Assembly (NCBI RefSeq): GCF_000344685.1
Contig: NW_006920419.1
Span: 407,169 to 471,168 of the forward strand
DNA length: 64,000 bases
From: Gloeophyllum trabeum ATCC 11539
Taxonomy: Eukaryota; Basidiomycota; Agaricomycetes; Gloeophyllales; Gloeophyllaceae
Reading direction: 5' to 3'
Part shown: positions 54,927 through 64,000 of the stretch, in pieces
How positions within the stretch are numbered: position 1 is the stretch's first letter
Layout of the letters: each line of letters starts with the position of its first letter
Translations under genes and position numbers: made by a program
Notes under the pieces: generated by a model
Databases searched by the model: none
The model's input: only the letters and a program-made list of their open reading frames with translations
Told to the model about the DNA's origin: nothing

Positions 54927-57900
54927 CTATACGTCTTCCTCCCAACTGTCGGGTACAGACGCGGCTGAAGTGCCAGTGCCAGCGTTGGACTGTCGCAACC
55001 AGGGCGGGGCAACGGTAGACTGCACCAGGCCAGTAGCTGAGGGCGCAGCTGGACGAACTTCATCCCGACTAGTCCAACTTCTACCGCCGCTCGGAGCTGA
55101 TGAGCCAGGAGGGCGAGCTACGACGGACGTCCATCCCCGCCCTGGCGCAGAATTGACAGCAGGGGCAGGAGCAACCGCAGGCGACGACGATCGCGGGGCA
55201 GGTGGAGCCCGTAAATCCGCAAGCTTTCCAAGATTAGACGACGTATTCGAAGAGGCTATCACGGACGATAACAGCGGAGACGGTACGCGAGTATCAAGCC
55301 GCCGAATTAACTGTACGCTGCGATGGGGCTCTTGATCGACCATTTGCGTGTCCATACGATAAACACTGGCGAGCTATATCAAACGTCAGTAACCGTGTGT
55401 TGTGACCAATAGAAGGCTAACTCACATCATGGACGAACTTCCGCCGCTCGGGAGGCATGTGCGGCAACACCTGCGTCTTCTTATCCGACTTCACGAACTC
55501 GCCGAACGTCTTCTCCACAAGCGCACAAAATTTCACATTCGCTCTGGCGAAAGCGACCAGATCATCGTTGTAGGAGACCTCCTTGTCATAATGCTGTTCG
55601 GGATTGATACCCAAAGCAGCCGCCAAACGTGCGTTGCGTTTCGCGACGAGACATTCGTTAGAACACTTCAGCTGCTGCGACCCTTCCTTTCCGGCAGGGT
55701 TAGAGGTGCTCCGCCCGCATGGAACAGATTGTCGGATACGTCCACAAGGACAGGTAATGGTTATCGCAGCGCGGCAGGGCTCGTTTTCGGGGCATGACGC
55801 GGGGGCATGGCATGACTCTGTGCAAGGGTGAATCGCTGGCAAACAGAGTTTCCGCGGCTTCCCGCATACAGCGCTGCAAGAGCCACAATCGTCTCCATGG
55901 CAGAGTCTTTGACAGTGATGGAATCCGCATCCCAAGAGCTTGCCGCAAACAGTTCCGCACGAAACTTTCTCCTGAGAGCACTTGACGTTATCCACAATCT
56001 TCTTTCCGCACGCGCAGCGTTTAGCGGTTAGGAATGGGCAAGGAGGACAGGGTGCTGGGTCCTCATGACACGCATGCGCAGACTTTGGATGACCGCAAGG
56101 CGGTGGCGGCCGCGCACAGGGATACGTGCAGTTAATCCGCGTCCCGCAAGGTATAGGAGGCTCAAGAATTGTCCTACCACAATGGCAAATCATCTGCAGA
56201 GAAGCGAACATTAGTCAAATCGCAAGCAGAACTCCAAATCAAGAAGTTGCCCACCTCCTCGAACGAACTCCTCAAGCAGGGCGGACACGGGCCCTTATGA
56301 TCCCTCTCCTCGCACCGATGATTCCCGCACCCCAATATCTTGCCACACACCAAGTCGCACTCATGCAGCCCCGACTCGTCCACCGCGGTCATCACCGCGC
56401 GCTTCCCCCTCTTGCCCCTGCCCAAGCCCGCGAGCGACGCCAGCGGACAGCACAAGCGATTGCATTGGTGCCGTCCGCATGCCCGCAGCGCCGTGCATGG
56501 CCTGTCGCACAAAATCTCATCCGCGCCATCCTGCAACTCCGAACATTTTACATCGCGTGTCGTCGCGCCGCACCGGCACGGACGCACAATGCGAATTGAG
56601 CAAGGTGGGCACGAGCCGGTGTGGCACCGCGCCGCGCACGCGTGCACACAGCTCGCGAGCGGCTTCATGCACAAAGACGCACACGTCGGGATCGGGTCGG
56701 TGCACTTCGTCCGAGTGAGCGTCGTCCCCGGCGGGAAGGCGGAGGCAGACGACTCGGTAAGCGCGTGCTTCCCACAGGGACAGTGCGTCACGAGCGAGGG
56801 CGAGAAACGACAGGGCAAAGGGAGCGGGGACGGAGGGTGGCACGGCTTGGAGCATCTGTGGACGCCGCAGTCGAAGGGCCGCTCACATTTATTAATGCAT
56901 GCGAACTTGCCCGTCCAGCGCTCCTCGCGTCCTTCCGTATCGATGACGAGACAGACCTTCGTCTCCCCTTCGCCGCATCCGAGCTCGCGCTCTTCCTTGC
57001 CGCAGTAGCACTTGGCGATCTCCTTGACCGGGCACGGCGGACAGGATCCGTCATGGCAGGTGTTCTCGCAGGTGTGGTTGCCGCATCCCAGCTTCCTCCC
57101 GCACACCTTGCCGCAGGAGAGGTCGGCGGCCTGGCCCGATGCCATCTTGTTCGTCTTGCTCGGGTGGAGGTTCGCGCATCGGTATGCCAGCGTCTGCTTG
57201 CCGCAATAGCACGGAAGCTCGACGGTGACCTGGCATGGAGGACACGGCCCCGGATGGCAAGCGAGAGGGCAGCCATGTCCGCAGACCCGCGGTCGACAGC
57301 ATGGGTTCGCGCACGAATGGGGTGTAGCGAGCCGAGGAGGCTTTGGGTCCATCGTAGACCCACAGAAGCACCTTAGAGGATACGTTAGATACCTATAGTT
57401 ATCAGCACGATGAACGACATACCAATAACCGTTTGGGACAATCATGCGCTTCGCCTGACACCCGGGGCATCTCCACTCGCCCTTCCGGTCCTCCCCCCTC
57501 GCACGCCACGCCTCCGCCATCTCCTTCACGCTCTTCGACGCCCACGACTTGATGCACTTCAGATGGAACGTCGTCCAGCAGCACTGCATGTTCTCGTTCT
57601 CGCCTTCGGCGCCTGCGATCGGCAGCGAGGGCGAGCATGACCACGTCGGCTGCACGGGGTGGATCGCGGAGAAGCAGATCGGGCAGTCGGGGTACGGCGG
57701 CGTGCGCAGGTTGTGGATGAGCGTCGACGTGAGATCGTCTTTCTTGGGCCCCGATACAGAGTACTTTTCGGAGGGTCTCATGGACGTGGAGGCGGACGAT
57801 GCGGGGTCCGAGGTCTGTGCTTGCGATTCTGTCAGATTGCCGCCGAATTTGGCACGTCTTCCAGCCCGTGGGGCTCGAAACGACCCATCGGTGTTGTTCG

Positions 57901-58378
57901 AAGTAGCTGCCGCATTGCGAGGCCCTTTGCCAGGGCCTCTTGCACGACCCCTGCCGCCGCCGCCGCCTTGCTTTCCGGTGGATGCGGAAGTCGTGCTGAG
58001 AGCCGGAGTAGTCGGTCTTGTACTCACATCTCCAACATCGCTATGCGACAGCCCAGCTTGCGGGGGCTCAGAAATATGCGCTCTTTCGTGAGACGTGTCT
58101 CCGTTCTGGCCTTGGGCGCCATTTGAGTGAGGTCCTCGCCCGTCTCCTCGCCTACGCGGACCTCTGTGAGTTCGAGGTCGTTTTGCTTCGGTATCTTGTC
58201 TAGCATCTTGAGAAGACCCTGGATTATTATTTATCTGGGCATTATTCCGCTGTTCTCCTGGGTGATTCCGCGGAGGACGTCTTGGGTTATTCGGTCTAGG
58301 TCTATGATTTCCTGGGTTGTGCGTTCCGTCCACGATCGTCGTAGAGTCAGTCCGTGTTGGTGTAACGGTCGTCGACAT
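54927..58378 (-). CDS. FAP1: NF-X1-type zinc-finger protein with RING and R3H domains (FAP1 homologue)
   Basis: Exons (minus): 57423-58378, 56255-57371, 55426-56193, 54927-55373, giving 1095 aa. After a disordered Gly/Arg/Ser N terminus comes an RING-like Cys motif (PDCPICFSAIHP ... WRCPGC), then a long series of NF-X1 zinc fingers (repeats such as CGKVCGRKLGCGNHTC, SCPPCP, CGKILGCGNHRC, CGKLLGCGFHHC) and a C-terminal R3H domain (RKFVHDLASVYRMDTQMVDQ) that binds single-stranded nucleic acid. Yeast Fap1 binds FKBP12 and confers rapamycin resistance; animal NFX1 acts as a ubiquitin ligase and transcription regulator. Which role applies here is unknown. Intron 1 (57372-57422) is 51 nt, without a stop in frame, so its retention would add 17 residues without a frameshift. 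Confidence 0.92.
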
Positions 58379-58647
58379 GCAACAACGGGGAAAAATAAAG
58401 AGGAAGAAGCAAGTACTCGAGTGGAAAGAGGATACGGCTTATAAGTCTGCAGGCTTGCTGTATGCAAGGGTGAATCATCAGCCACAGAGGCGGGACCGAG
58501 CGGACCCACCACGTGATATGACGGGACCAGATCTCCCACGGAAGCGATCGGCGGGATTGGCCGGCATTTCTCTGTATTTTGATTAGATAGCAAAATTACC
58601 CAAATGCATTCCACCATGACTCCGACAGTGTCCCTTTTCCCCTCGTC
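58379..58647. promoter_or_regulatory. Shared divergent promoter region, FAP1-like gene and permease
   Basis: Only 269 bp separate the two start codons, so both promoters must lie here. No clear TATA box is seen on either strand. Confidence 0.5.
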
Positions 58648-60727
58648 ATGTCCGATTCAAAATGTCTGGCCGACGTTGAGCGCGACGGCGAAGGCGTCTG
58701 TTGCAATGTCCGAAAGGATGGCTGGAAAGCGTCCATGACAGAGATCGGCGAGGACGCTGACTCGCAATATCTCAGTACATGGAGCAGGAAGCTGCTGCGA
58801 TTTGGGGTAGAGGCCAGAGGTTTGTAGCCTCCAGACTATGTTTTGCGGTTATTATATGTTGGATCCAGGAATCCGTCCTGTCCCAGTGGACGAACGTACG
58901 GACACGCAGTTCAGCAAAATATTCTTCATCTGGCTGTCGTCCAATTTCAACATCCTCTCGTGGGTGCCCTTGTCTCTTTCATCGCGGGTCTTGTTCGTAA
59001 TGCAGAGCTGCCTCAGATTCTCTGCAGGGACCCTAGGACCCGCTGTGTACGGCCTAAGCCTTAGAGATTCGTGTCTCGTGATTCTGTTCTTCAACCTTCT
59101 TTGTGCTGCCTTACCCGCGTACCTGTACGTTCCTGCTCGTTGATTCGTCTTCGAGAGAACGTGCTGAGTCATATATCCAGGTCAACATGGGGCCCTAGAC
59201 TCGGCCTACGGCAGATGTGTCAAGCCCGCTACAGCTTCGGGTGAGTGCTACAGACGTATCGTATGCAAGTGGACATCTGACTAATTTGAATGTTCAGCTA
59301 CTTTGGCGTCATCTTGCCTTGTATTCTGAATTTGGTGGGGATGACCGGTTTTTGTATCATAAACGGGATTCTCGGAGGACAGACAATATCTGCTGTATCA
59401 AATGGACATGTTAGTTGGACGTACGTATTTATCCCCTCTTCGGGCGGCAACGACGCTTTGCTGACCAGCTGTGAATTAGTGTTGGAATCGTTGTGATTAC
59501 CATCGTATCATTATTAGTGCGTTCAGAAAGTTCAATCATATCAATATTTGCTGGAGACTAAGCCAGCTCACAGATATCTTTTTGCGGTTATAAAGTACTC
59601 AATTGGTAATTCCATAAATGTCTTCTGCGTTCCTCGTGATCTCACAGGCGCTGTTAGGTACGAACGAGTATGCTGGATACCCGTCCTTATTGTATACGTC
59701 GTAGGCCTGGGCGTCGGCGGACACCACCTCTCAAACCCGCCACCAGCTGAGCCCGCTACGGTTGTCTCGATCCTGTCATTTGCGTCGACCATCGCCGGAT
59801 TTGTGATCACTTACGCTCCGCTAGGCTCGGACTTTACTATATACATGAAGTCCACGGTACCTAGGTATGCTTCCCTCGCATCTTGAACTAGAGTTGTGAC
59901 TAAACCGCAGCCAGTTGGAAGATATTCTCATGGGCCTACGCGGGTTTTCTCCTCCCCATCGTAATTATCCACCTCCCCTCACACGTGATTTTTCTCAAAC
60001 ATATCTCTTCTGTCGCAGGTCTCTGTTCAGTGTTTAGGTGCAGCAGTTGCCAATGTCGCCCCGCTCGTGCCGTCCTGGGAGGCCGGCTACGCAGACGGTA
60101 ACGTCGGAGGGCTCCTGCAAGCCATGCTCGCACCCACAGGCGGCTTCGGCAAATTCCTTACCGTACTCCTCAGCCTCAGCGTCACCGCAAACATGGCCAT
60201 GACCATGTACTCCTTCTGCCTCAACGTGCAGGTGTTCGTGCCCTTCCTCGTCGCCCTCCCGCGCTACGTCTTCTCGCTCGTCGCAACTGCTATGTACGTT
60301 TCTCCCTCCATGCTCACCTTACACTGTATATTCACAACATGCACGATACAACAGAATCATTCCCCTTGCCATCGTCGGCTCCCACCGCTTCTACTCAACT
60401 CTCTCCAACTTCCTTGGCATCATCGGCTACTGGGCCTCCGCCTTCGGCGCTATCATCCTCCTCGAGCACTTCCTGTTTCGCCGCGGCTCGTTCCCCGCGT
60501 ACGACCTGCGCCAGTGGAACACCCCGCGGCAGCTCCCGCTTGGGGTCGCAGCGCTCGCGGCAGGTATCATGTCGTTTGGCCTGGTGATCCCGTGCATGAA
60601 CCAGGTGTGGTTCGTGGGGCCGATCGCGGAGAAGACGGGGGACATCGGGTTCGAGGTCGCATTTGCGGTGACAGGGTTGTTGTATATACCGTTCAGATGG
60701 ATTGAGTTGAGAGTGTGGGGGGCCTAG
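58648..60727 (+). CDS. NCS1 purine/cytosine permease (Fcy2-like)
   Basis: Predicted proton-coupled uptake of purines, cytosine or related bases at the plasma membrane. Exons: 58648-58819, 58869-58959, 59017-59124, 59181-59240, 59298-59420, 59480-59516, 59574-59605, 59658-59864, 59915-59960, 60019-60293, 60355-60727, giving 507 aa, the usual length. The N-terminal RGIRPVPVDERTDTQFSKIF and SSNFNILSFSAGTLGP are NCS1 hallmarks, followed by STWGPRLGLRQM and RYSFG, VLNWYERVCWIPV, APLGSDFTIYM, SWKIFSWAYAGFLLPI, and GYADGNVGGLLQAML as in Fcy2-type transporters. About a dozen hydrophobic segments are visible. Exons of 37 and 32 nt were placed from the family consensus. Vitamin B6-type relatives (Tpn1) cannot be excluded. 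Confidence 0.9.
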
Positions 60728-61051
60728 ATCCGCCGGAGGTGGATTGATATCGTCAAGTTGAAGTGGCACTTCGTGTTGGGGCATATATGTACAAGGACCA
60801 CGAAGTGAAGTCACTACGTTTAGAGGAAATCGTAGTGTGTAGGAGGCGAATGTCGTAATATGGAATCGACCGAAGTCGGACTGGCAGACGAAGCGCATTC
60901 TCGCACGCTTGCGGAAGGGAGAGGGTCTCGCATAGTAGTGACCGAGTCCCAAGAGGAGGCAAGGCGGAGCTCTCCTGCTCGCCACTCAGAGTCCCTGAAG
61001 CATAACAATATACCGAAGTCAGAAGAGAGATAAAAGGTAGAAGGGCTGGAT
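60728..61051. other. Intergenic region between convergent genes
   Basis: About 320 bp; no gene is supported. Confidence 0.5.
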
Positions 61052-62302
61052 TTACACGCATGCTCTCGACGGCGGTTGCGGCGCTAGATACTGCAACGGA
61101 CTGGACTCGCAAAGTTCAGATTTACAGTCATATGGGCTTGATGGCGGACGTATTGTTATTGTCCGTATCGTCTGTTGAGAAGCTTTATTGCCGAGGCCTC
61201 GAGTTCGCCATACAGAGCCTCTGATGGATATCAAGAGCGGGCATATGGCCTGACAATGGTGTTATCACTGTGGCGACATAAGAGAAGTGGGCGCCCTACC
61301 TGAATCTGTCGTAGGAGAGGTGCCAATGCATTCGCAAGGAGGCTATTGATAGAATATGTAACAATGAATACTACCGCTGTTACGGTGTACAGAGAGGCCG
61401 ATTCGATAAGAACTTCGATCAGAATCGGCATGTATCCTCCGGTAGTGCGACGCGCTTGACGCCCCAGCCGCCATATGCGGAGGATAATGAGACCTGTCGA
61501 AACGACATTAAACGCGACAGAGGTGGCCGTAAAGGCTATCGCCAGTGACGCAGAAGTGTTGCTATATATGTCGGTCCCCCATTTTGTCAGCTGGGCAAGA
61601 TACGATGAACCAAGTCCTTGAAGATGAGGCACACATAAGTCCTTTAGCTACCTTGCGACAGAGGACTGACGTACCGATCGAAGCAAGAAGCATTGTAGCG
61701 GGTAAAATGATAAGATGTCTTTGGTACGTCGAACTGCTACGCTTATGGGTCATCCAAAACTGGTGAAGCTGTAGAATTCACGAGCATGAACAAGCGATGT
61801 CCCGCTGGAGAATTGAACTATACCTGACCACCAAGAGGTCCACCAGCCAGTTCATGATAATTTGTCTGGGGAAAGGATCAGTCGGATGAAAGGACTTGTA
61901 GGCTTCACACTAACACCGCCATCGAAGCAACGTTGACCCAATTTCCTACGTTCTGGGCATAGAAAGCCGAGGGTCCCCCTGGATACCCGGCCTCGAGCAC
62001 GAAGAGCACCTGCGTCCAGTGGTCTTGTAGGCCGAACGAGAACGTCGCCAGAGCAAAAATAATGCCGTTATACCCCATAAGGCGAAGTTTATATTGGTGC
62101 TCGGAAACGCATAGGAAGTATATGCAACCTAGATGGAGGGTAAACACGACCCCTGATGCCTAGTTAACAAATCCCCCAGAGCGCGCAGGGAAACCCATAG
62201 TAGCCTACCGTAAGCCATGCTAGCGAATACTGTCCCTTGCATTAGACATGCCACTAATCGTGTCTCGCTAGTCGCGTTCACGCTTGCAGAGGCTGAAAAC
62301 AT
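61052..62302 (-). CDS. Seven-helix membrane protein, basidiomycete-specific type
   Basis: Exons (minus): 62209-62302, 61909-62152, 61829-61865, 61675-61768, 61300-61616, 61052-61249, giving 327 aa. Hydrophobic segments include SMAYGVVFTLHLGCIYFL, NGIIFALATFSFGL, NWVNVASMAVLVQIIMNW, LIILPATMLLASIG, VAFNVVSTGLIILRIW and SLYTVTAVVFIVTYSI. YPGGPSAFY and the AFNVVSTGLIILRIWRLGR...IESASLY pattern match the uncharacterised serpentine proteins common in mushrooms. The exon 3 donor could be one codon earlier (LLLHQ rather than LLVLHQ); I chose the form that keeps the spacing of the DxLLxxR motif. Same broad class as the 49.5-kb gene, but with normal CpG content. Confidence 0.72.
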
Positions 62303-62952
62303 GAGGACTGTAGTGAAACCGCAAACACTCCGTACGATTTATATATTTTCTCCACCTCCATGTCGTGGTCGCATTTGCGGGAACCGAACATCCAGAACGT
62401 GGCATACAAAGCACTCACCGTTCAGTGCATGCTTTTACACGCATTGCAGACATTCTGACACACGAACCTCTGGCATAGCAAAAGTCTCCTAATAGCTCAC
62501 AATAATCTGATCGAAGGGGGGGACGTACCTTCTCTCCACAGCACTCTCCTGCATGAAGGAATAATGCTATGCGCAGCAGCATCAGTTGATGGTGCGTCAC
62601 TGCCTGACTGCGGGACGATGCTGTGCAAATACAGGTGATACCAGGCATAGTCTCCGAAAGGCGAAGGGTTGTCATACTGGCGCACTTGAGGACCCGGCAG
62701 TCATGCAGTGCTCATTCTGGAGCAGCAGATAACTAGTTGAAAATGCAGCCTACGGCAATGCTGTGCTTTCCAACTGAATCTATAATACACGAATAATACT
62801 TGTCGTAGTCAGGTATTCCGGGTCAGCAGCCGCTAATGGTCAAAATACCTCACCATAAGCCAACCAACCGATCACTTCGCCAATTTCAACGTAGCGCATT
62901 TTCCACACGTTCTAAATTCGTCTCGAGAGATGCCAAAGCCATCGTCCCCATA
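62303..62952. other. Intergenic region
   Basis: About 650 bp between two minus-strand genes. Short frames only; nothing recognised. Confidence 0.5.
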
Positions 62953-64000
62953 TCATGACCTGTTGTAAATTAAGGCCTTAGGAAGAACACAGGTCCAACG
63001 CGGTGCCAGCTTACTATGAGTGTCAGGGAGTTCCGTTAACCAGTTATCGAGCAGAACCCGTAAGGGTCCGAGCAGCGTCCCTTGCACAGCAGCGATCCTG
63101 TCCGGGTCCCGGATGCCAGTCTACCCGCGTCAATCGCTGCTCCCTTTCCCCATCACAACAAGAAACACATACTCTATTCCCCGAGTCCCGCATGAACACC
63201 ACATAATAAAACGCCAACACCTCGCTCAACCTCGCTGATTCCCCACTCTCCACAAACTCGTCCAGCTGCAGCGTACGCGGCAAGTCTGCACGGAACAAAA
63301 CAGGCCCGATCGCCTGGAACAGCGCCGGGGACGCGAAGACACTCGTACCCTCAGGCTGAGCCAGGCCCTGCAACACCGCCTCCTTCACCAGTCCAACCGC
63401 CGCCACGCGCATCTGCGGCGAGGTCGTCTCCGTGTCTGTGAGGATGTCCCGGAGGAGCTGGAGGCGCAGCAGTGGCGGCGAGAGCGCGAGCACCATCGAG
63501 AGCAGCCGGAAGACGAGGTGCCGCGTGGGCGGGTCGGGGTGCGAGGAGGCGAGGGTGGGGAGGAGCGAGGCGAGGGGCACGGATGTGGAGGGGTCTAGCG
63601 TGAGCGGGGGGTCGGATGCCTGCGCGCGGTGCAGAGCGTGCAGGAGCAAGGCGAGGGTTTCGTCTAGGGCGGTGCTCGTTTGGATGCAGTGGATGACGGT
63701 CGGGAGGAAAGTGGATAAGAGCGTAAGGGGGGAGACGTTACTTGGAGGTGAGTGTGCTAGGAGAATGAGAGAAACGACGGATGGTTCAGAGGACAGGGAT
63801 CGCTCGCTGTTACCCAACGTCGTCGAGGCATTCTAAGAGATTTGTAAAGAGGCCGTATTTGCGACTGAAATGACCAGACTATACCTGGGCTGCCTGGAGT
63901 GCCTGTTCCCCCGCCTCCCACCCTTGTCTAGTAGCAGATCGGAAGACAAGCCGCGGGAAATACTGTTGGAATGTCCGCTGTGCAAGGGAAGAGTCGATGC
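62953..64000 (-). CDS. 3' part of a helical-repeat protein, possibly glomulin/Ybp-like (5' end beyond the window)
   Basis: Three exons are visible (minus): 63885 to beyond 64000, 63173-63832 and 62953-63120. The protein is Leu-rich and all-helical (LLHALHRAQ, HLVFRLLSMVLALSP, LLRLQLLRDILTD), with PQMRVAAVGLVKEAVL and, across the last intron, GNRTGIRDPDRIAAVQGTLL before a short tail. The pattern resembles HEAT/ARM-type fungal proteins annotated as Ybp/glomulin-like, which act in stress signalling or cullin regulation; this assignment is from memory and weak. The gene lacks its start in this window. Confidence 0.55.

Noticed and set aside
56621..57376. 251-codon plus-strand frame inside the zinc-finger gene
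   Set aside because: Antisense shadow of GC-rich Cys-repeat coding sequence; composition is Arg/Ala-rich without any domain.
1..64000. tRNA, rRNA or CRISPR features
   Set aside because: No cloverleaf-like tRNA sequence, rRNA core or spaced direct-repeat array was noticed; a tRNA scan would be needed to exclude a tRNA fully.

Overview
This window is nuclear DNA of a filamentous basidiomycete, most likely an Agaricomycete. Nearly every gene is cut by canonical GT-AG introns of about 45-65 nt, coding DNA is GC-rich, and the families are those of mushroom-forming fungi: COMT-like O-methyltransferase, omega-type GST, many-exon seven-helix proteins and MYND proteins. Species or order cannot be fixed from this sequence alone. 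All gene models were spliced by hand, using splice consensus, reading phase and known family motifs; no search was run.

Layout. 1-2.4 kb is gene-poor and carries an inverted-repeat element. Then come fimbrin (2.4-4.8 kb, -), an O-methyltransferase (5.8-7.7, +), a glutathione transferase (8.2-9.2, -) and an unknown protein (9.6-10.4, -). From 11.3 to 24 kb lies a cluster of low-complexity, coiled-coil proteins that share two modules: an N-terminal coiled-coil module (genes at 13.6 and 20.1 kb) and a C-terminal PWP...YVL domain (genes at 11.3, 13.6 and 22.6 kb), which carries a J-domain-like HPD tripeptide in one member only. A SET/MYND protein (25.0-27.5) and an unknown disordered protein (28.3-29.3) follow.

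29.6-42.3 kb is a tandem array of five amidase-signature genes on the minus strand. Four are intact, with identical internal exon lengths and the catalytic Lys110/Ser185/Ser209 triad. The second copy is a pseudogene. An SDR oxidoreductase (42.7-43.9, -) and a C-terminally anchored membrane protein (44.5-45.2, +) lead to a 501-N assembly gap whose two flanks are near-identical, which points to a false duplication. Beyond it are a small MYND protein (47.4-48.5), a CpG-depleted eleven-exon seven-helix protein (49.5-51.2), an IKS1-type kinase (51.6-54.6), an NF-X1/FAP1 zinc-finger protein (54.9-58.4, -), an NCS1 purine/cytosine permease (58.6-60.7), a second seven-helix protein (61.1-62.3, -) and the 3' part of a glomulin/Ybp-like gene running off the right edge (62.95-64.0, -).

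The strongest unusual signals are very small exons: 4 nt in the GST, 7 nt in the SDR and twin 16-nt exons in the MYND protein. The others are the modular HPD-family cluster, the amidase array with its decayed copy, the CpG-poor island and the assembly artefact at the gap. I saw no rRNA, tRNA or CRISPR and no intact transposon ORF.
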